Positions 20,901 to 32,204 of a stretch of DNA of 64,000 nucleotides are shown here, piece by piece. Within the stretch, counting starts at the first letter, position 1. Each line of letters begins with the position of its first letter. This DNA is from Taxillus chinensis (Eukaryota > Streptophyta > Magnoliopsida > Santalales > Loranthaceae). The position numbers and the translations under genes were made by a program. The notes below the pieces were generated by a model. The model did no database searches. It was not told where the DNA came from and was given only the letters and a program-made list of their open reading frames with translations. The DNA lies in NCBI GenBank assembly GCA_023512835.1, contig CM042088.1, positions 11,834,078 through 11,898,077 of the forward strand. Reading direction: 5' to 3'.

Positions 20901-21360
20901 TGAACCTGACCAGGAAGGGAGTTCCTTTCATTTGGTCTGATGCATGTGAGAGTGCTTTCATGGAGCTGAAGGCACGATTGACCTCGGCACCTATCTTGAT
21001 TCTTCCACAAGAGGGTGTGCCTTTCGAGGTGTATTGTGATGCTTCTAGGGTGGGACTTGGTTGTGTGTTGATGCAGACTCAACAGGTGATTGCTTATGGA
21101 TCTAGGCAGTTGAGACCACATGAGCAGAACTATCCCACGCATGATTTGGGGTTGGCTGCAGTGAACTTTGCACTGAAGAGCTGGCAGCATTATCTCCTTG
21201 GGGAGAAGTTTGTGGTGTATACGGACCACAAGAGCTTGCGAGATATCTTCTCTCGGCGAGATCTAAACCTTAGGCGAGGCGGTGGGTGGAGTACCTACGG
21301 CGGTTTCGGTTTGATATGATGTACACCCTTGGGAAGGGTAATGTGGTGGCGGATGCTCGA
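20867..21360 (+). pseudogene. pol: RNase H of element B
   Basis: Frame 2: [76 protein letters not shown]. These are the RNase H motifs of chromovirus pol, with the Asp and Asp/His positions present. Small indels near 21280 and 21355 break the passage to integrase. Confidence 0.85.
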
Positions 21361-22931
21361 GTAGGAAGAGCAGGGCCGTGGTGGCCCATTGTGCCATTAA
21401 GGAATGGGAGATGATGGGTCAGTTGGCAGCGATGAGGTTGCAGATGGTGACCAGTGAGGGGCGAGGGACCCTCAATGTTGTTGTCGCAGTCCCAGAGATG
21501 CAGCACAGGATCATAGAGGATCAGCTGGGGGACGTTGATTGTGAGGTCATCCGCGACAGGATTCAGACTGGGCAGGCATCTTTTGATTGGACTGAGGATG
21601 CTGAGCATATATTGAGGTATAGGGGTCGCTTAATAGTTCCCACTTCTCTTCAGGAGGAGGTTCTTCGGGAATTTCACTAGTCGAGGTTAGCTGTACATCC
21701 TGGTGGGACCAAGATGTACTATGCTGTGAGGAGGCAGTTTTGGTGGCCAGGCCTGAAGAAGGCCGTTGCTGATTTTGTGCGGAGGTGTTTGACCTGTCAG
21801 CAGGTCAAGGCAGAGCACCTGAGATCAGCTGGTGAGTTGCAGTCATTGCCAGTGCCAAAGTGGAAATGGGACCACGTGACCATGGATTTTGTCACTGGAC
21901 TTCCTCGTTCCAGGGGACACGACACTATATGGGTTATTGTGGACCGATTAACCAAATCGGCGCATTTTATCGTGATTCGGGAGACAGGCCCAGTGAGGAC
22001 TTTGGGACAAAGGTACCTTGATGTTATTATGTGGTTGCATGGAGTCCCATTGTCTATTGTATCTGATCGGGATGTGAGGTTCACCTCTCAGTTTTGGAGA
22101 CAGCTACAGCGAGCTTTGGGTACCAGGGTGAACCTCAGTACAGCCTTTCATCCGCAGACGGATGGTCAGTCGGAGCGGACGATTCAGACGCTCGAGGATA
22201 TGTTGCGTGCCTGTGTCCTAGATTTTGGAGGTTGTTGGGAGACTCACCTTCCTTTGGTTGAGTTCTCTTACAACAACAGTTATCAGGCCACGATTGGGAT
22301 GGCTCCGTATGAGGCACTGTATGGGCGGCCTTGCAGATCACCTCTGTGTTGGGCACAAACGGGAGAGACAGCCGTTCTCGGTCCCAATATGGTTCGAGAA
22401 ACCACGGAGATAGTGCAGTTGATTAGACAGCGTATGTTGACAGCACAGAGTAGGTAGAAGTCCTACGCGGACTAGAGGCGTCAACCCTTACAGTTTGAGG
22501 TGGGGGACCGTGTATTTTTGCGGGTTTCACCGCGTCGAGGGCATCGGAGGTTTGGACGTGGATCCAAACTTTCCCCTCGTTTTGTGGGGCCATTTGAGAT
22601 TGTTGCCACCGTGGGCGCAGTGGCTTATCGGTTAGCTTTGCCACCGGAGTTGGCGCGAGTACATGATGTGTTTCATGTGTCTCAGTTGAGGCGGTATCAC
22701 CCTGATCCTTCTCATGTGTTGGACTATCGCGAGATAGACTTAGCTGATGATGGTGCCGTTGTTGAGCTGCTGGCACAGATTTTGGACAGGCGGGACTAGG
22801 TCTTGCGAGGCAAGACGATCCCACTAGTTCGGGTGTTATGGCGACACCGAGGCATGGAGGAACAGACTTGGGAGAAAGAGAGCCAGATGCGGGTTCTTCA
22901 TCCTGAGCTGTTCGAGGACGATCAGTCCTGA
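21361..22931 (+). pseudogene. pol: Integrase with C-terminal chromodomain, element B
   Basis: Zinc-binding HHCC part (LTCQQVKAEH near 21790); core with MDFVTGLPRSRGHDTIWVIV, SIVSDRDVRFTSQFWRQLQ and [19 protein letters not shown] giving D, D, E. Stops occur at 21678-21680, 22456-22458 and 22797-22799. The C-terminal part has VSPRRGHRRFGRGSKLSPRF, then ILDRRD and, past the stop, IPLVRVLWRHRGMEEQTWEK, a chromodomain-like module that targets chromatin in this clade. The coding region ends at TGA near 22931. Confidence 0.87.
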
Positions 22932-23216
22932 GGTGGGGAGGATGTGAGGACCTTCCCTGAGGTATGCGTTATGTTTTATGCATTTGTTTTGCATATGTTG
23001 CTTGAGATATTGTGTAGCTTGTTGATTGTTGGCATCCTGGCATCGTGTGAGCCTTTTTGGCTTGTTGTGAGTTGCATTGCACCTGTGTGGTTGGTGATCA
23101 TGTTGATGATCATGTGTTTGTGTCTTATAGTTGTGCGGTGCTTGAGCTTGAATTTTGCTATGTCCTTTGGGCATGTGTTTTATTTTCGAGGACGAAAACT
23201 CCTAAGGTGGGGAGGA
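22932..23216 (+). other. Element B 3' spacer with duplicated PPT-like block
   Basis: The true PPT AAGGTGGGGAGGA (23204-23216) precedes the LTR start TGTAAAGACTCG. A near copy, AGGTGGGGAGGA, at 22931-22942 is followed by TGTGAGGACC, which mimics an LTR start. Each is preceded by a TTTCGAGGACGA-like block. The spacer between is T-rich with no gene. The same doublet is on the minus strand in element I (51570-51583 and about 51813-51835). Confidence 0.8.
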
Positions 23217-23551
23217 TGTAAAGACTCGTATTTGGGTAGTTTTGAGAGATAGCCATTCTATGGGAATGCAACTATCTGGACGGTAGTGTAGTCGTCGATG
23301 TGAGCATTTTGACTGTACTTGGGCCCGATTTCGAGTCGGGGCCCCGTTTGACCCGATTATTGTCTTTTCGGGGTATATTAGTTGACTTTGTGTTTGGGCA
23401 GTCTTTTGGGTGTAATAATATCTGTTTAGTGTTTTGCTCGTCATTTCGAGCGTTTTGACAGTAATTGGGCTCAATTTGGAGTTCGTGACCTCGGGAGGTC
23501 AATTATTGCGTTCACGTCAATTATTGTTGGGACGCCAATTATTGGCAGCAG

Positions 23552-23559
23552 TATAAATA
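23552..23559 (+). promoter_or_regulatory. TATA box of the B-family LTR
   Basis: TATAAATA, preceded 15-20 bp upstream by GCCAATTATTGG. It is about 335 bp into the LTR, a plausible U3 position, and a GA-rich 5' leader (AGAGAGAGAGAGAG near 23613) follows. The equivalent in I is TATAAATA on the minus strand at 51201-51208. Confidence 0.6.
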
Positions 23560-23999
23560 ATTAAGAAACTGCATTATCCCTTTATTTTTGCTTGGTGCGT
23601 GCGTGTTTGAGTAAGAGAGAGAGAGAGGGAAAGTGAAGAACTCCTTTTGGCGATTTTGGGGCGATTGGAGCTCGTGGATCGCAAATAATCTTTCAAGGTA
23701 GGTGTCCTTGAACCTCTTATCTCGATTCTGTCTTGGAATATGCGTGAATTTATCATGAATTATGAATTTGAGCATGAACCCTAAGTTTTGGGGGAAACCC
23801 AATTTTGGGGTTAGATCTGATGATTTAACATAAAATCTGTGGTTAAGAACTGATTTATATCAGTTTGGGTACGTAATTTTGTACTCTGTTTAGTAAAACG
23901 CGTGTTTGTGAGTGTTTGGGGGTTGCTGGGTTGATTCTAGACGAAGTTTGGCCAAAAACGATGATGAACAGTACCCTGGGTGGACTGCAAGGTCGAAGT

Positions 24000-24310
24000 T
24001 CGTAGTCAGCGGCTGTGGAGTCAGCAGCTTCGTTAGTCCGGATCAGTAGTTCGGAGTAGTTAGTCCGGATCCGTAGTCCGGAGCAGTTAGTACGGAGCAG
24101 TAGTCCGGAGCAGTTAGTCCGGAGTAGTAGTCCGGAGCAGTTAGTTCGGATCAGTAGTCCGGAGCAGTTAGTCCGGATCAGTAGTCCGGAGCAGTTAGTC
24201 TGGATCAGTAGTCCGGATCAGCAGCAGTGATCCGTAGCTTTGTTCCGCAGCAGCGTTCCGCAGCACCGTTCCAGCATTCCGCAGCAGCGTTCCGCATTCC
24301 GCAGCACTGG
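24000..24310 (+). repeat. Variable microrepeat block in the B LTR
   Basis: About ten imperfect copies of a 20-25 bp unit combining GTAGTCCGGAGCAGTTAGT and GGATCAGTAGTCCGGA, then GTTCCGCAGCA copies. At the same place, the I LTR (50340-50600) and F LTR (46130-46320) hold different words (CTACGAACTACG and CTTCGACCCTACGACTACGG, plus strand). Confidence 0.75.
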
Positions 24311-25545
24311 ACATTTACATTGTAAACCATTATGCCACTCCACATTGTAAACCATTATGCCACTCCACATTTAAGCACTATACTTAAGTTACAATGTAAA
24401 TAACGAAATACCCCTCATTTGGATTCAAAGAAAAATACTAGAAAAATAAATTCCCACTATTTTAAAATGTGAAAATTGGGATTTAGTGTAAAATCTCAGA
24501 AAAACCCAAAAATTCGTAGTGGTGAATTTTTGGAAAGTGGGGTTAGACATCTCAGAAAAATCCCCAAAAATCAGATTATCTTATTTATGATATGGGAACC
24601 CAATGCCAGGACTTTTGATTTCAAGAAAATAGCTGCTATGGGTACTTCCTTCATAAATCAAGGATTGAGGATTTACTTGTGAAGACTGGCTACAGTTTTA
24701 AAGGAAATGTTGAGAATGACATGCCATACTCATGTTAGTATGTTGGTGTGAGGCATTGGGGCATGGACTCCGTGACTTGTTTGGGTTCTCACCGTGATGC
24801 ACCGATGGTGCGATGTGGTCGACGGGGCAGGCATATGCGCCGATGGCAGGCCTGTGTGGCGATTGTGGCCGGGCATATTGCGCTGTGCCGTGGCAGGCAT
24901 ATGCGCCGATGGCAGGCCGGTGTGGCGACTGTGTCCGGGCATATAGTGCTGTGGTAGGGTTGAGTGCCCTGAGTTGGGATCCTGTTGAGGATCATGGACA
25001 AGCTGTCCTGTGTGGGCAGGTTGAGCCCTGATGATTGTGCACACTACACAGTGCACGAGTACACAGAGCATGTAGTATAGACTTGTATGTCTGCATGATG
25101 TGGAGTGTTGGGTCACCTACTGAGCTTGTCGCTCACCCCTACTTGTTGTTTACCTTTTTCAGGTGTGACCCGAGACTAGTGGAGGACTTTCTTCTAGGAG
25201 GACGTGCCCACTACTCGGATGTATGATATAGTACTGTATTCTATATTGTGTATTGTATTATGTTTGTATCTCGGACATGGGTCCGTGGACAGTTGTATTT
25301 GCATACTGTTTGTGATATAATGTCTGTATGACTGTTTGGCTTATCATATGCATGATGATGTATGGGAAAGTACATGATTACCCTTGATGTATGACTGTAC
25401 AGGGTTGCATATTTGAGATAGCACCCGCGGTGTAGTCTCCATTGGTGCTAGTCACCAACCGTACCCCTTGACCTTTCGGGTCCGGGCAAGGGGAAGTCAT
25501 GTTCCTAGTTCCGGGTTCCCTGGAATTTGGGGGCATGACAGGAAG

Positions 25546-26871
25546 TCCAGTCTTTCAATATCCGTATACAAGCTACTCCTGCGCATTGCATGGTTGTTGA
25601 AGGAAATACTGAAGAAAAGCCTTGGTTTGATGACATCAAACAGTATTTGCTCAAGCAAGAATACCCAGCAGAGGCTTTTGAATCTAATAAAAGAAATATT
25701 CGAAGGTCGACATCCAATTATTACCTTGATGGTCCCATTCTATATAAGCGAAATCATGACATTGTGTTACTGCGGTGTGTGGCAAAAGAAGAGTCGAAAT
25801 AGATAATGAAAGAAGTGCACGAAGGAGAATGCGGTTCACATGCAAATAGATATGCATTAACAAGGCAAATCATGCGAATGGGCTATTATTGGGCCACCAT
25901 GGAAAAAGATTGCATTGAATATGTGCGCAAATGCCTCAAGTGTCAAATTTATGGTGATAAAATCCAAGTACCGCCATCCAGACTACATGTGATGGTTTCC
26001 CCGTGGCTGTTTTCACTTTGGGGAATCGATGTGATCGTACCGATATCTCCGAAAGCATCCAATGGTCATCATTTCATTTGGGTGGCTATCGATTACTTTA
26101 CCGAGTGGGTAGAAGCAGCGTCATATGCCAACGTCACACAAGCTGTGGCACTTAGATTTATGCGGAATAATTTCATCTGCCGCTATGGACTTCCTGAGCA
26201 GATCATAACAGATAATGCTGCCAATCTGAACAGTCGGATGATGGGTAAATTGTGCGAAACGTACAAAATCCAACACTGCAACTCGACCCCCTATCGCCCA
26301 AAGATGAATGGAGCAGTTGAAGCAGCCAATAAGAACATCAAGAACATTATCAGAAAGATGACAGAAATATACAAAGATTAGCATGAGAAGCTACCATATG
26401 CTTTGCATGCTTACCCCACCTCAGTACGAACATCCAACTGGAGCAACTCCGTTTTCTTTGGTTTGTGGTATGGAGGCAATCTTACCTGTCGAAGTGGAGA
26501 TACCTTCCCTCCGAGTACTCAAGGTTACTTAGCTCGAAGAAGCAGAATGGGCCTAAAGTCGTTATGAACAGTTGAACTTAATCGAAGGCAAACGCTTGGC
26601 AGCTGTTTGTAGAGGACAACTATATCAACAGAGAATGATGAAGAACTACAATAAAAAGGTGTAGCCCAGAAGCTTTCAAACGGGTGACCTCGTCCTCAAG
26701 AAGATTTTACAAATTCAACATGACCATAGAGGCAAGTGGACTCCCAATTATGAAGGCCCATATGTTGTGAAGAAAGCATTCTCAAGAGGCGCCTTAATCC
26801 TTGCCAGAATGGATGGTGATGAGCTCACTAACCCAGTGAATAGCTATGCAGTGAAGAAATTCTATGCTTGA
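25546..26871 (+). pseudogene. pol: Integrase of element E
   Basis: Resumes the E pol frame after B. Frame 0 from 25806: HANRYALTRQIMRMGYYW, CLKCQIYG, GIDVIVPISPKASNG, ITDNAANLNS and GAVEAANKNIKNI, so HHCC and D, D, E are present. TAG at 25801-25803 and 26379-26381, a frameshift near 26410 and further stops near 26530 and 26664 follow. The C-terminal part (KWTPNYEGPYVVKKAF) ends at TGA 26869-26871. Confidence 0.87.
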
Positions 26872-28068
26872 GTCTCCCATCCAAATGAGGAGTTCCTTAA
26901 TCGTTCTTCCGAGACATGGAAGGAATAAAGCATGATAGCAATGAGTGGACTTGGTGAAAACCCAAAAGGGCACCAAGGGTAAAATACACAGCTCCAACAA
27001 AAGGCAAAGAAGCAAACAAAGGTGGACTTGGTGAAAACCTGAAAGGGCACCAAGGGTAAAATACAAAGCCAAAAACAAATCTTGAAAAATGAAATCAGTC
27101 AGAATCTCAGAGGATGAAGACCACATGAAACAGGGTCCTTTGCAAATAATGGACACATCACCATTTGAAAACAACAACTACAAATAGTGGAAGACTTGGT
27201 CAAACCTAAGGCACACTTGAATTAAATTTGTATATTATGCTTTTAAATACTTGTGATTCTGTTTACAGAGTATAATAAGGGGCACTTTTTATGATATACA
27301 TATGTTTTGTGGAATCAAACCAGCAATAACCCCTTTTTCATCTCTTTAATCATGTTACATCGTCTTCATTTTACATCTAATTAGAATATTTTGAATCCCA
27401 GTAGGCTCTTTTGGCATTACCTTATGAGTAGGGTCAAGCTTAAAAACCTCAAACAAGTTAATCTCTTCGATGCAAAGTACCAATATTGCCACAAAATACC
27501 AATATCCCCAGTGAAGTCATCAAGTCAAGCTCCTCAATGCAGCGAAGCTAAATTAAATAGACCCTTCATCCACAAAAGGGAGTTCCCCAGCAAAGATAGA
27601 ACGGACTCCCCAGCCAGAGAGACAAAGAGTTCTCCAAACGAGTTGGATGTCATCCAAACTCTCCAACAACATGGAGATAAACCCCCAGCCCATATTGAGT
27701 CATTCATTTTACTATGCATCCTTTCATACACCACATTGAATTCCATGCATTATTTGCTTTCCATGTGTTATTTGCATTCCACATTTCAAGAACGTCATTG
27801 CCTTTGAAGATCCCAAGAGCTCATTCTTAGCAAGCTTCTCATCAAGCCCTCCAAGTGCTTTTTGTTCAACCCTAAATCTTTCTTTGCCACATCCCCAAAA
27901 CATCCTTTTGACACGTGAACAAATTTTTTCCCTTTTTGGGTCACCTCATAGAGCGATCTCCTTGAGTGAACTCATAGAGGGAGCCCAGATTGCGTTACTT
28001 CCCAAGCTCACCAATTCCCCAAAGCATTTCCCTCAAATACCAATTGATGTCTCCAACAAGTCTTGATA
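26872..28068 (+). other. Element E post-integrase non-coding region
   Basis: Counterpart of 10543-11730 in A, similar along its whole length. It contains the same twin stem-loops, the CATGCAT-rich stretch (27720-27785) and the TTGGGTCACCTC motif near 27938 shared with 11600. No gene. Confidence 0.75.
26950..27054 (+). other. Twin stem-loops after integrase (element E)
   Basis: CTTGGTG/CACCAAG arms at 26950-26956/26971-26977 and 27027-27033/27048-27054. The inner stem of the second is CCT/GGG with GAAA loop, so the change from A (CCC) leaves a T-G (U-G) pair. Pairing is kept although flanks differ. Confidence 0.75.
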
Positions 28069-29800
28069 GTTCAAGCCTATCGTTGCTGTGGGCTTTTCAT
28101 TTTTTAGTTCTAGCCTATCATTGTTGTGGGTTTTTCATTTTCAGTTCAAGTTTATCGTTGCTGTGGGCTTTTCATTTTTCAGTTCTAGCATATCGTTGCT
28201 GTGGGCTTTTCATCTTCAGTTCAAGCCTATCGTTGTTGTGGGCTTTCCATTTTTCAGTTCAAGCCTATCGTTGTTGTGGGCTATCTATTTTTCAGTTCAA
28301 GCCTATCATTGCTGTGGGCTTTTGATTTTTCAGTTCTAACCTATCGTTGTTGTGGGCTTTTCCATTTTTCAGTTCAAGCCTATCGTTGCTGTGGGCTTTT
28401 CATTTTTCAGTTCTAGCCTATCGTTGTTGTGGGCTTTTCATCTTCTGTTCAAGCCTATCATTGTTGTGGGCTTTCCATTTTTCAGTTCAAGCCTATCGTT
28501 GCTGTGGGCTTTCCATTTTTCAGTTCAAGCCTATCATTGCTGTGGGCTTTTGATTTTTCAGTTCTAGCCTATCGTTGTTGTGGGCTTTTCCATTTTTCAG
28601 TTCAAGCCTATCATTGCTGTGGGCTTTCCATCTTTAGTTCAAGCCTATCATTGCTGTGGGCTTTCCATTTTTTAGTTCAAGCCTATCGTTGCTGTGGGCT
28701 TTTCATTTTTCTATTCAAGCCTATTGTTGCTGTGGGCTTTTCATTTTTCAGTTCTAGCCTATCGTTGCTGTGGGCTTTTCATTTTTCAGTTCAAGCCTAT
28801 CATTGCTGTAGGCTTTCTTTTTTGGTTCAACCTTATCATTGCTGTGGGCTTTCTATTTTTCAGTTCAAGCCTATCGTCGCTGTGGGCTTTTCATTTTTCA
28901 GTTCAAGCCTATCGTTGCTGTGGACTTTTCATGTTCAGTTCAAGCCTATCGTTGCTGTGGGCTTTCCATTTTTTAGTTTAAGCCTATTGTTGCTGTGGGC
29001 TTTTCATTTTCAGTTCAAGCCTATCATTGCTGTGGGCTTTTCATTTTTGTGTTCAAGCCTATCGTTACTGTGGGCTTTTTCATTTTTCAGTTCTAGCCTA
29101 TCGTTGTTGTGGACTTTTCATTTTCAGTTCAAGCCTATCATTGCTGTGGGCTTTTCATTTTTCAGTTGAAGCCTATTGTTGCTGTGGGCTTTTCATTTTT
29201 CAGTTCTAGCCTATCGTTGCTGTGGGCTTTTCATTTTTCAGTTCATGCCTATCATTGCTGTAGGCTTTCTTTTTCGGTTCAACCTTATCATTGCTGTGGG
29301 CTTTCCATTTTTCAGTTCAAGCCTATCGTTGCTGTGGGCTTTTCATTTTTCAGTTCAAGCCTATCGTTGCTGTGGGCTTTTCATCTTCAGTTCAAGCCTA
29401 TCGTTGCTGTGGGCTTTCCATTTTTTTAGTTCAAGCCTATTGTTCTGCTGTGGGCTTTTCATTTTCAGTTCAAGCCTATCATTGCTGTGGGCTTTTCATT
29501 TTTGAGTTCAAGCCTATCGTTACTATGGGCTTTTTCATTTTTCAGTTCTAGCCTATCGTTGTTGTGGACTTTTCATTTTTCAGTTCAAGCCTATCGTTGC
29601 TGTGGGCTTTTCAACTTCAGTTCAAGCTTATCGTTGTTGTGGGCTTTCCATTTTTCAGTTCAAGCCTATCGTTGCTGTGGGCTTTTCATTTTCAGTTCAA
29701 GCCTATCGTTGCTGTGGGCTTTTCATTTTTCAGTTCAAGCCTATCCTTGCTGTGGGCTTTTTCATCTTCAGTTCAAGCCTATTATGTTGCTGTTGGCTTT
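28069..29800 (+). repeat. 37-38 bp tandem array in the 3' region of element E
   Basis: About 45 units with the same core as the array in A (AAGCCTATCGTTGCTGTGGG) but a different spacer (CTTTTCATTTTTCAGTTC instead of CTTTCCATTTTCAATTC). Spacers are homogeneous within each array and differ between arrays, which means local concerted change. It ends at CTTTCAATCTCTAG near 29807, matching 13055-13066. The short tail 29801-29966 matches 13061-13205 of A. Confidence 0.93.
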
Positions 29801-29966
29801 CAATCTCTAGTATCTTTACATCGTAGGAGGCCCTAGATGCCTCATCAAATTATTATCCGAGTCCACCAGCCTGCGAAGCCCCTTTTCCCTCTTGGGGACA
29901 GACCCAACCGTCACATTCTACTCTTCCTCTGTGCTAGGTAAGTCAGGTAAGTGCCCCAACCCGTCC

Positions 29967-29971
29967 AAAAT
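29967..29971 (+). other. Target site duplication AAAAT flanking element C
   Basis: AAAAT before the LTR start at 29972 and again at 42396-42400. A retains the uninterrupted CCAAAATGACTCC near 13204. Confidence 0.92.
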
Positions 29972-30957
29972 TGTTGGATCAAACCTAGAATTTGGATGAT
30001 GCGGATCAAACCTAATGTCATTTGATTTTAGTTGTCTCATGTTTATTTTAAGTCTGTGCAGAAGATTAAATTGTTATCCGGACATACTCCTGTAAGAGCA
30101 AAGCAAAGGACATGATACATAATCCTGATCCGGAACATCATGAGTGTCGTCTAACACTTGGTAAATAACCAAGTCTTCATCCGGAGTTAGGACTCTCTCG
30201 TACGAGCTAATCACCTGTGAAAAGGACTAAGGATTCTGCGCTTTTATTGTTGATTGGACTAAGTCATTTTATGCGGAATGAGAATCTGAGTCTACGCCTC
30301 GTACGGAGTAAGAGAGATTTGTTGCAGAGAAAGAATTAAGTCCTTCGCTCAAGCTGTCTAAGGAAAAGAAGATTCAGAATAAGGAATCCGAGTCTTTCAT
30401 TGGAGCGGAGTAAGGACAACTGATGCGGAGTAAGGACATCTGATGCGGAATAAGAAATCCGAATCATTACTCAAGCGGAGTAAGGAACTCTCGCGGAGTA
30501 AGGAAGCGCTGATGCGGAATAAGGATTCCGTATATCTACATCACGCGCAGTAAGGAAGCGCTGACACGGGATAAGGATTTCAGGACTTCATGTATACGGA
30601 GTAAGCAATAACTAATATAGAGTAAGGATCCGAACCTCGTTGATACGGAGTAAGGAAAGCTACACCGGATTAAAAGGACGCTACTTCAACTTATCAATAC
30701 CGCATTTATGATATTAGCTTGCTGTGTTCCGATGTAAGACAAACTCATTGAAGATGTAAACTGTCTTACACGTGGACCACTCAGAGATGTGGATACAGTC
30801 CCAAATGTAGTTGGAAGCGAGCGAAGCTATTTAATATACTTATGCTCCAATGTTTCGAGCTCCACATCCGAAGCAGTTATAGCAGAAGCATTTTCCGAGA
30901 AGAACTCAATGTCTACACAGCGCTTGGAAAATAGAGTTCCAAGATAGATTCCTAGGA

Positions 30958-31008
<51 letters not shown>

Positions 31009-31334
31009 GTAGTGTTGTACAAAAAAAGAGTGCATACACATACAAAGGAAAACTGATACACGCGTGAGCAAAAAAAAAAAATTATACAAGAGCTTATAGA
31101 GATTATCAACGCCAGTGTGTGTGATTGTAAAACTGAGTGCTAGTGTAATCAGCTAATTGCTGCTTATTTTGTTGTAATTATCATTTGATAATAAATCAAA
31201 ATACTTCCACTATCTGGTTATCTTCCGCACTGATTTTATATCATTTAACCAGATTGTGAAACACCTGTGAGAAAAGAGTTTTTGATTTAAGCCTATTCAC
31301 CCCCCCCCCCCCTCTAGGCAAATAGGGACCAACA
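29972..31334 (+). repeat. Element C 5' LTR (1363 bp)
   Basis: TGTTGGATC...GACCAACA. Contains an array of CGGAGTAAGG words (30414-30660), a TA dinucleotide run (about 30965-31006) and a C-run near 31300. The mate is 41045-42395. Confidence 0.93.
30414..30660 (+). repeat. Array of CGGAGTAAGGA words in the copia LTR
   Basis: Roughly ten copies of (G)CGGAGTAAGGA or CGGAATAAGGA at irregular 15-30 bp spacing, often preceded by GATG. Present in the 3' LTR (41478-41735) and in the diverged LTR fragment H (48825-49050). Could be transcription factor sites; not recognised. Confidence 0.7.
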
Positions 31335-31336
31335 AG

Positions 31337-31348
31337 TGGTATCGGAGC
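31337..31348 (+). other. Primer binding site of element C
   Basis: TGGTATCGGAGC, two bases after the LTR end, one mismatch from the TGGTATCAGAGC complementary to initiator tRNA-Met used by most plant copia elements. Confidence 0.88.
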
Positions 31349-31394
31349 AAGTTCTATTTGTTCCAAGTAGAGATCCACTCTTTCTCTCTTACAA

Positions 31395-32204
31395 ATGGCT
31401 GAAGAAAGTGGCATGCTTTTCAACACTCGCCTTAACTCCGGAGGTGCACAAGAGCCCCTTCCAAATCTAAGCAGCAGTGAAAATGTCGATCCACCTCAAC
31501 TTGCTGTTACCGTTGCTGCATAACCACGGAGTTCTGGCTTCACTCTGACAAAGCTACCCAAGTTCACACCTGAGCTTTTTTTCCAGTGGAAAGCTCGCAT
31601 GAGAATGTTCATGGTCTGCCATGATCACCTCATGTGGCCATGTCTTCATTAGGAGATACCCACTCCGATGACTATCGGAGAACATGGAGTAAGAAGACCA
31701 AAGACTGATGCCGAACTCACCAATGATGAAAGAGCCTGGCAGTGTGCCAATGAAAAGGCTCTGGCATATGTCACATCGTCTTTGGATTCCGAGGCTTTCA
31801 CAGACGTCCAGGGCTGCACGACAGCGAAAGCTGTCTGGGATAAACTGACAATCCTCTATGAGGGAAGTCAGTCCCAAATGCAGAATGTTATCTGTACTCT
31901 CAGGCAGAACTTTGAGAGTTTCAATCATAAACCGAGCGAATCACTCGAAAGCATCTATCAGAGATTCGGCAAACTCATCCTTGAATTGAAAACTGTCAAT
32001 AAGCATTATTCTCAATCTCAGATCAATGACAAGTTCTTTTGCTCCTTGCCGGATCGCTACTACTCCAAACAACTCCAGATGCAATCGGACAAGAACTGGC
32101 AGTATGTTCCCCTTGAAGAACTATATGGAGAGTTGCGGACTCACGAAGTCAGCTTTAAGTACTCTGACCGGGATGAGAAAATAGCTCGGAAAGAAAAGGG
32201 GTAG
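31395..32204 (+). pseudogene. gag: Gag of element C, two in-frame stops
   Basis: Frame 0 from ATG 31395 to TAG at 32202-32204, broken by TAA near 31520 and TAG near 31650. The copia gag (UBN2-like) region is clear: LTKLPKFTPELFFQWKARM, then TAKAVWDKLTILYEGSQSQ, FNHKPSESLESIYQRFGKL and YSQSQINDKFFCSLPDRY. ATG 31395 follows the primer site by about 47 bases and is the natural start. Coding continues past 32204 in another frame. Confidence 0.85.

Larger units (their letters stand above)
18282..25540 (+). mobile_element. Element B: Tekay-like chromovirus, 5' LTR and gag truncated
   Basis: TGTGAAGACTCG...GGGCATGACA with perfect 5-bp TSD. Contents: 320 bp of 5' LTR, a deletion removing the rest of the LTR, primer site and gag start, then gag remainder, zinc knuckles, protease, RT, RNase H, integrase, chromodomain, PPT and a full 2324-bp 3' LTR. 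LTR copies differ by roughly 2 percent over the shared 310 bases by eye. Several stops and frameshifts. F and I are copies of the same family on the minus strand. Confidence 0.9.
23217..25540 (+). repeat. Element B 3' LTR (2324 bp)
   Basis: TGTAAAGACTCG...GGGCATGACA, full length. Contains CCAAT and TATA boxes near 23533-23559, a repeat block of GTAGTCCGGAGCAGTTA-like words (24000-24310), and a block at 24800-24950 with a duplicated GGCAGGCATATGCGCCGATG. No credible coding sequence. Confidence 0.92.

Noticed and set aside
24748..25116. Open frames in the B LTR with repeated RRWQA/HMPA motifs
   Set aside because: They come from a duplicated GGCAGGCATATGCGCCGATG block in non-coding LTR; both strands are open over it.
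30965..31006. TA run as a promoter or replication element
   Set aside because: A simple dinucleotide repeat that differs in length between the two C LTRs; no further support.
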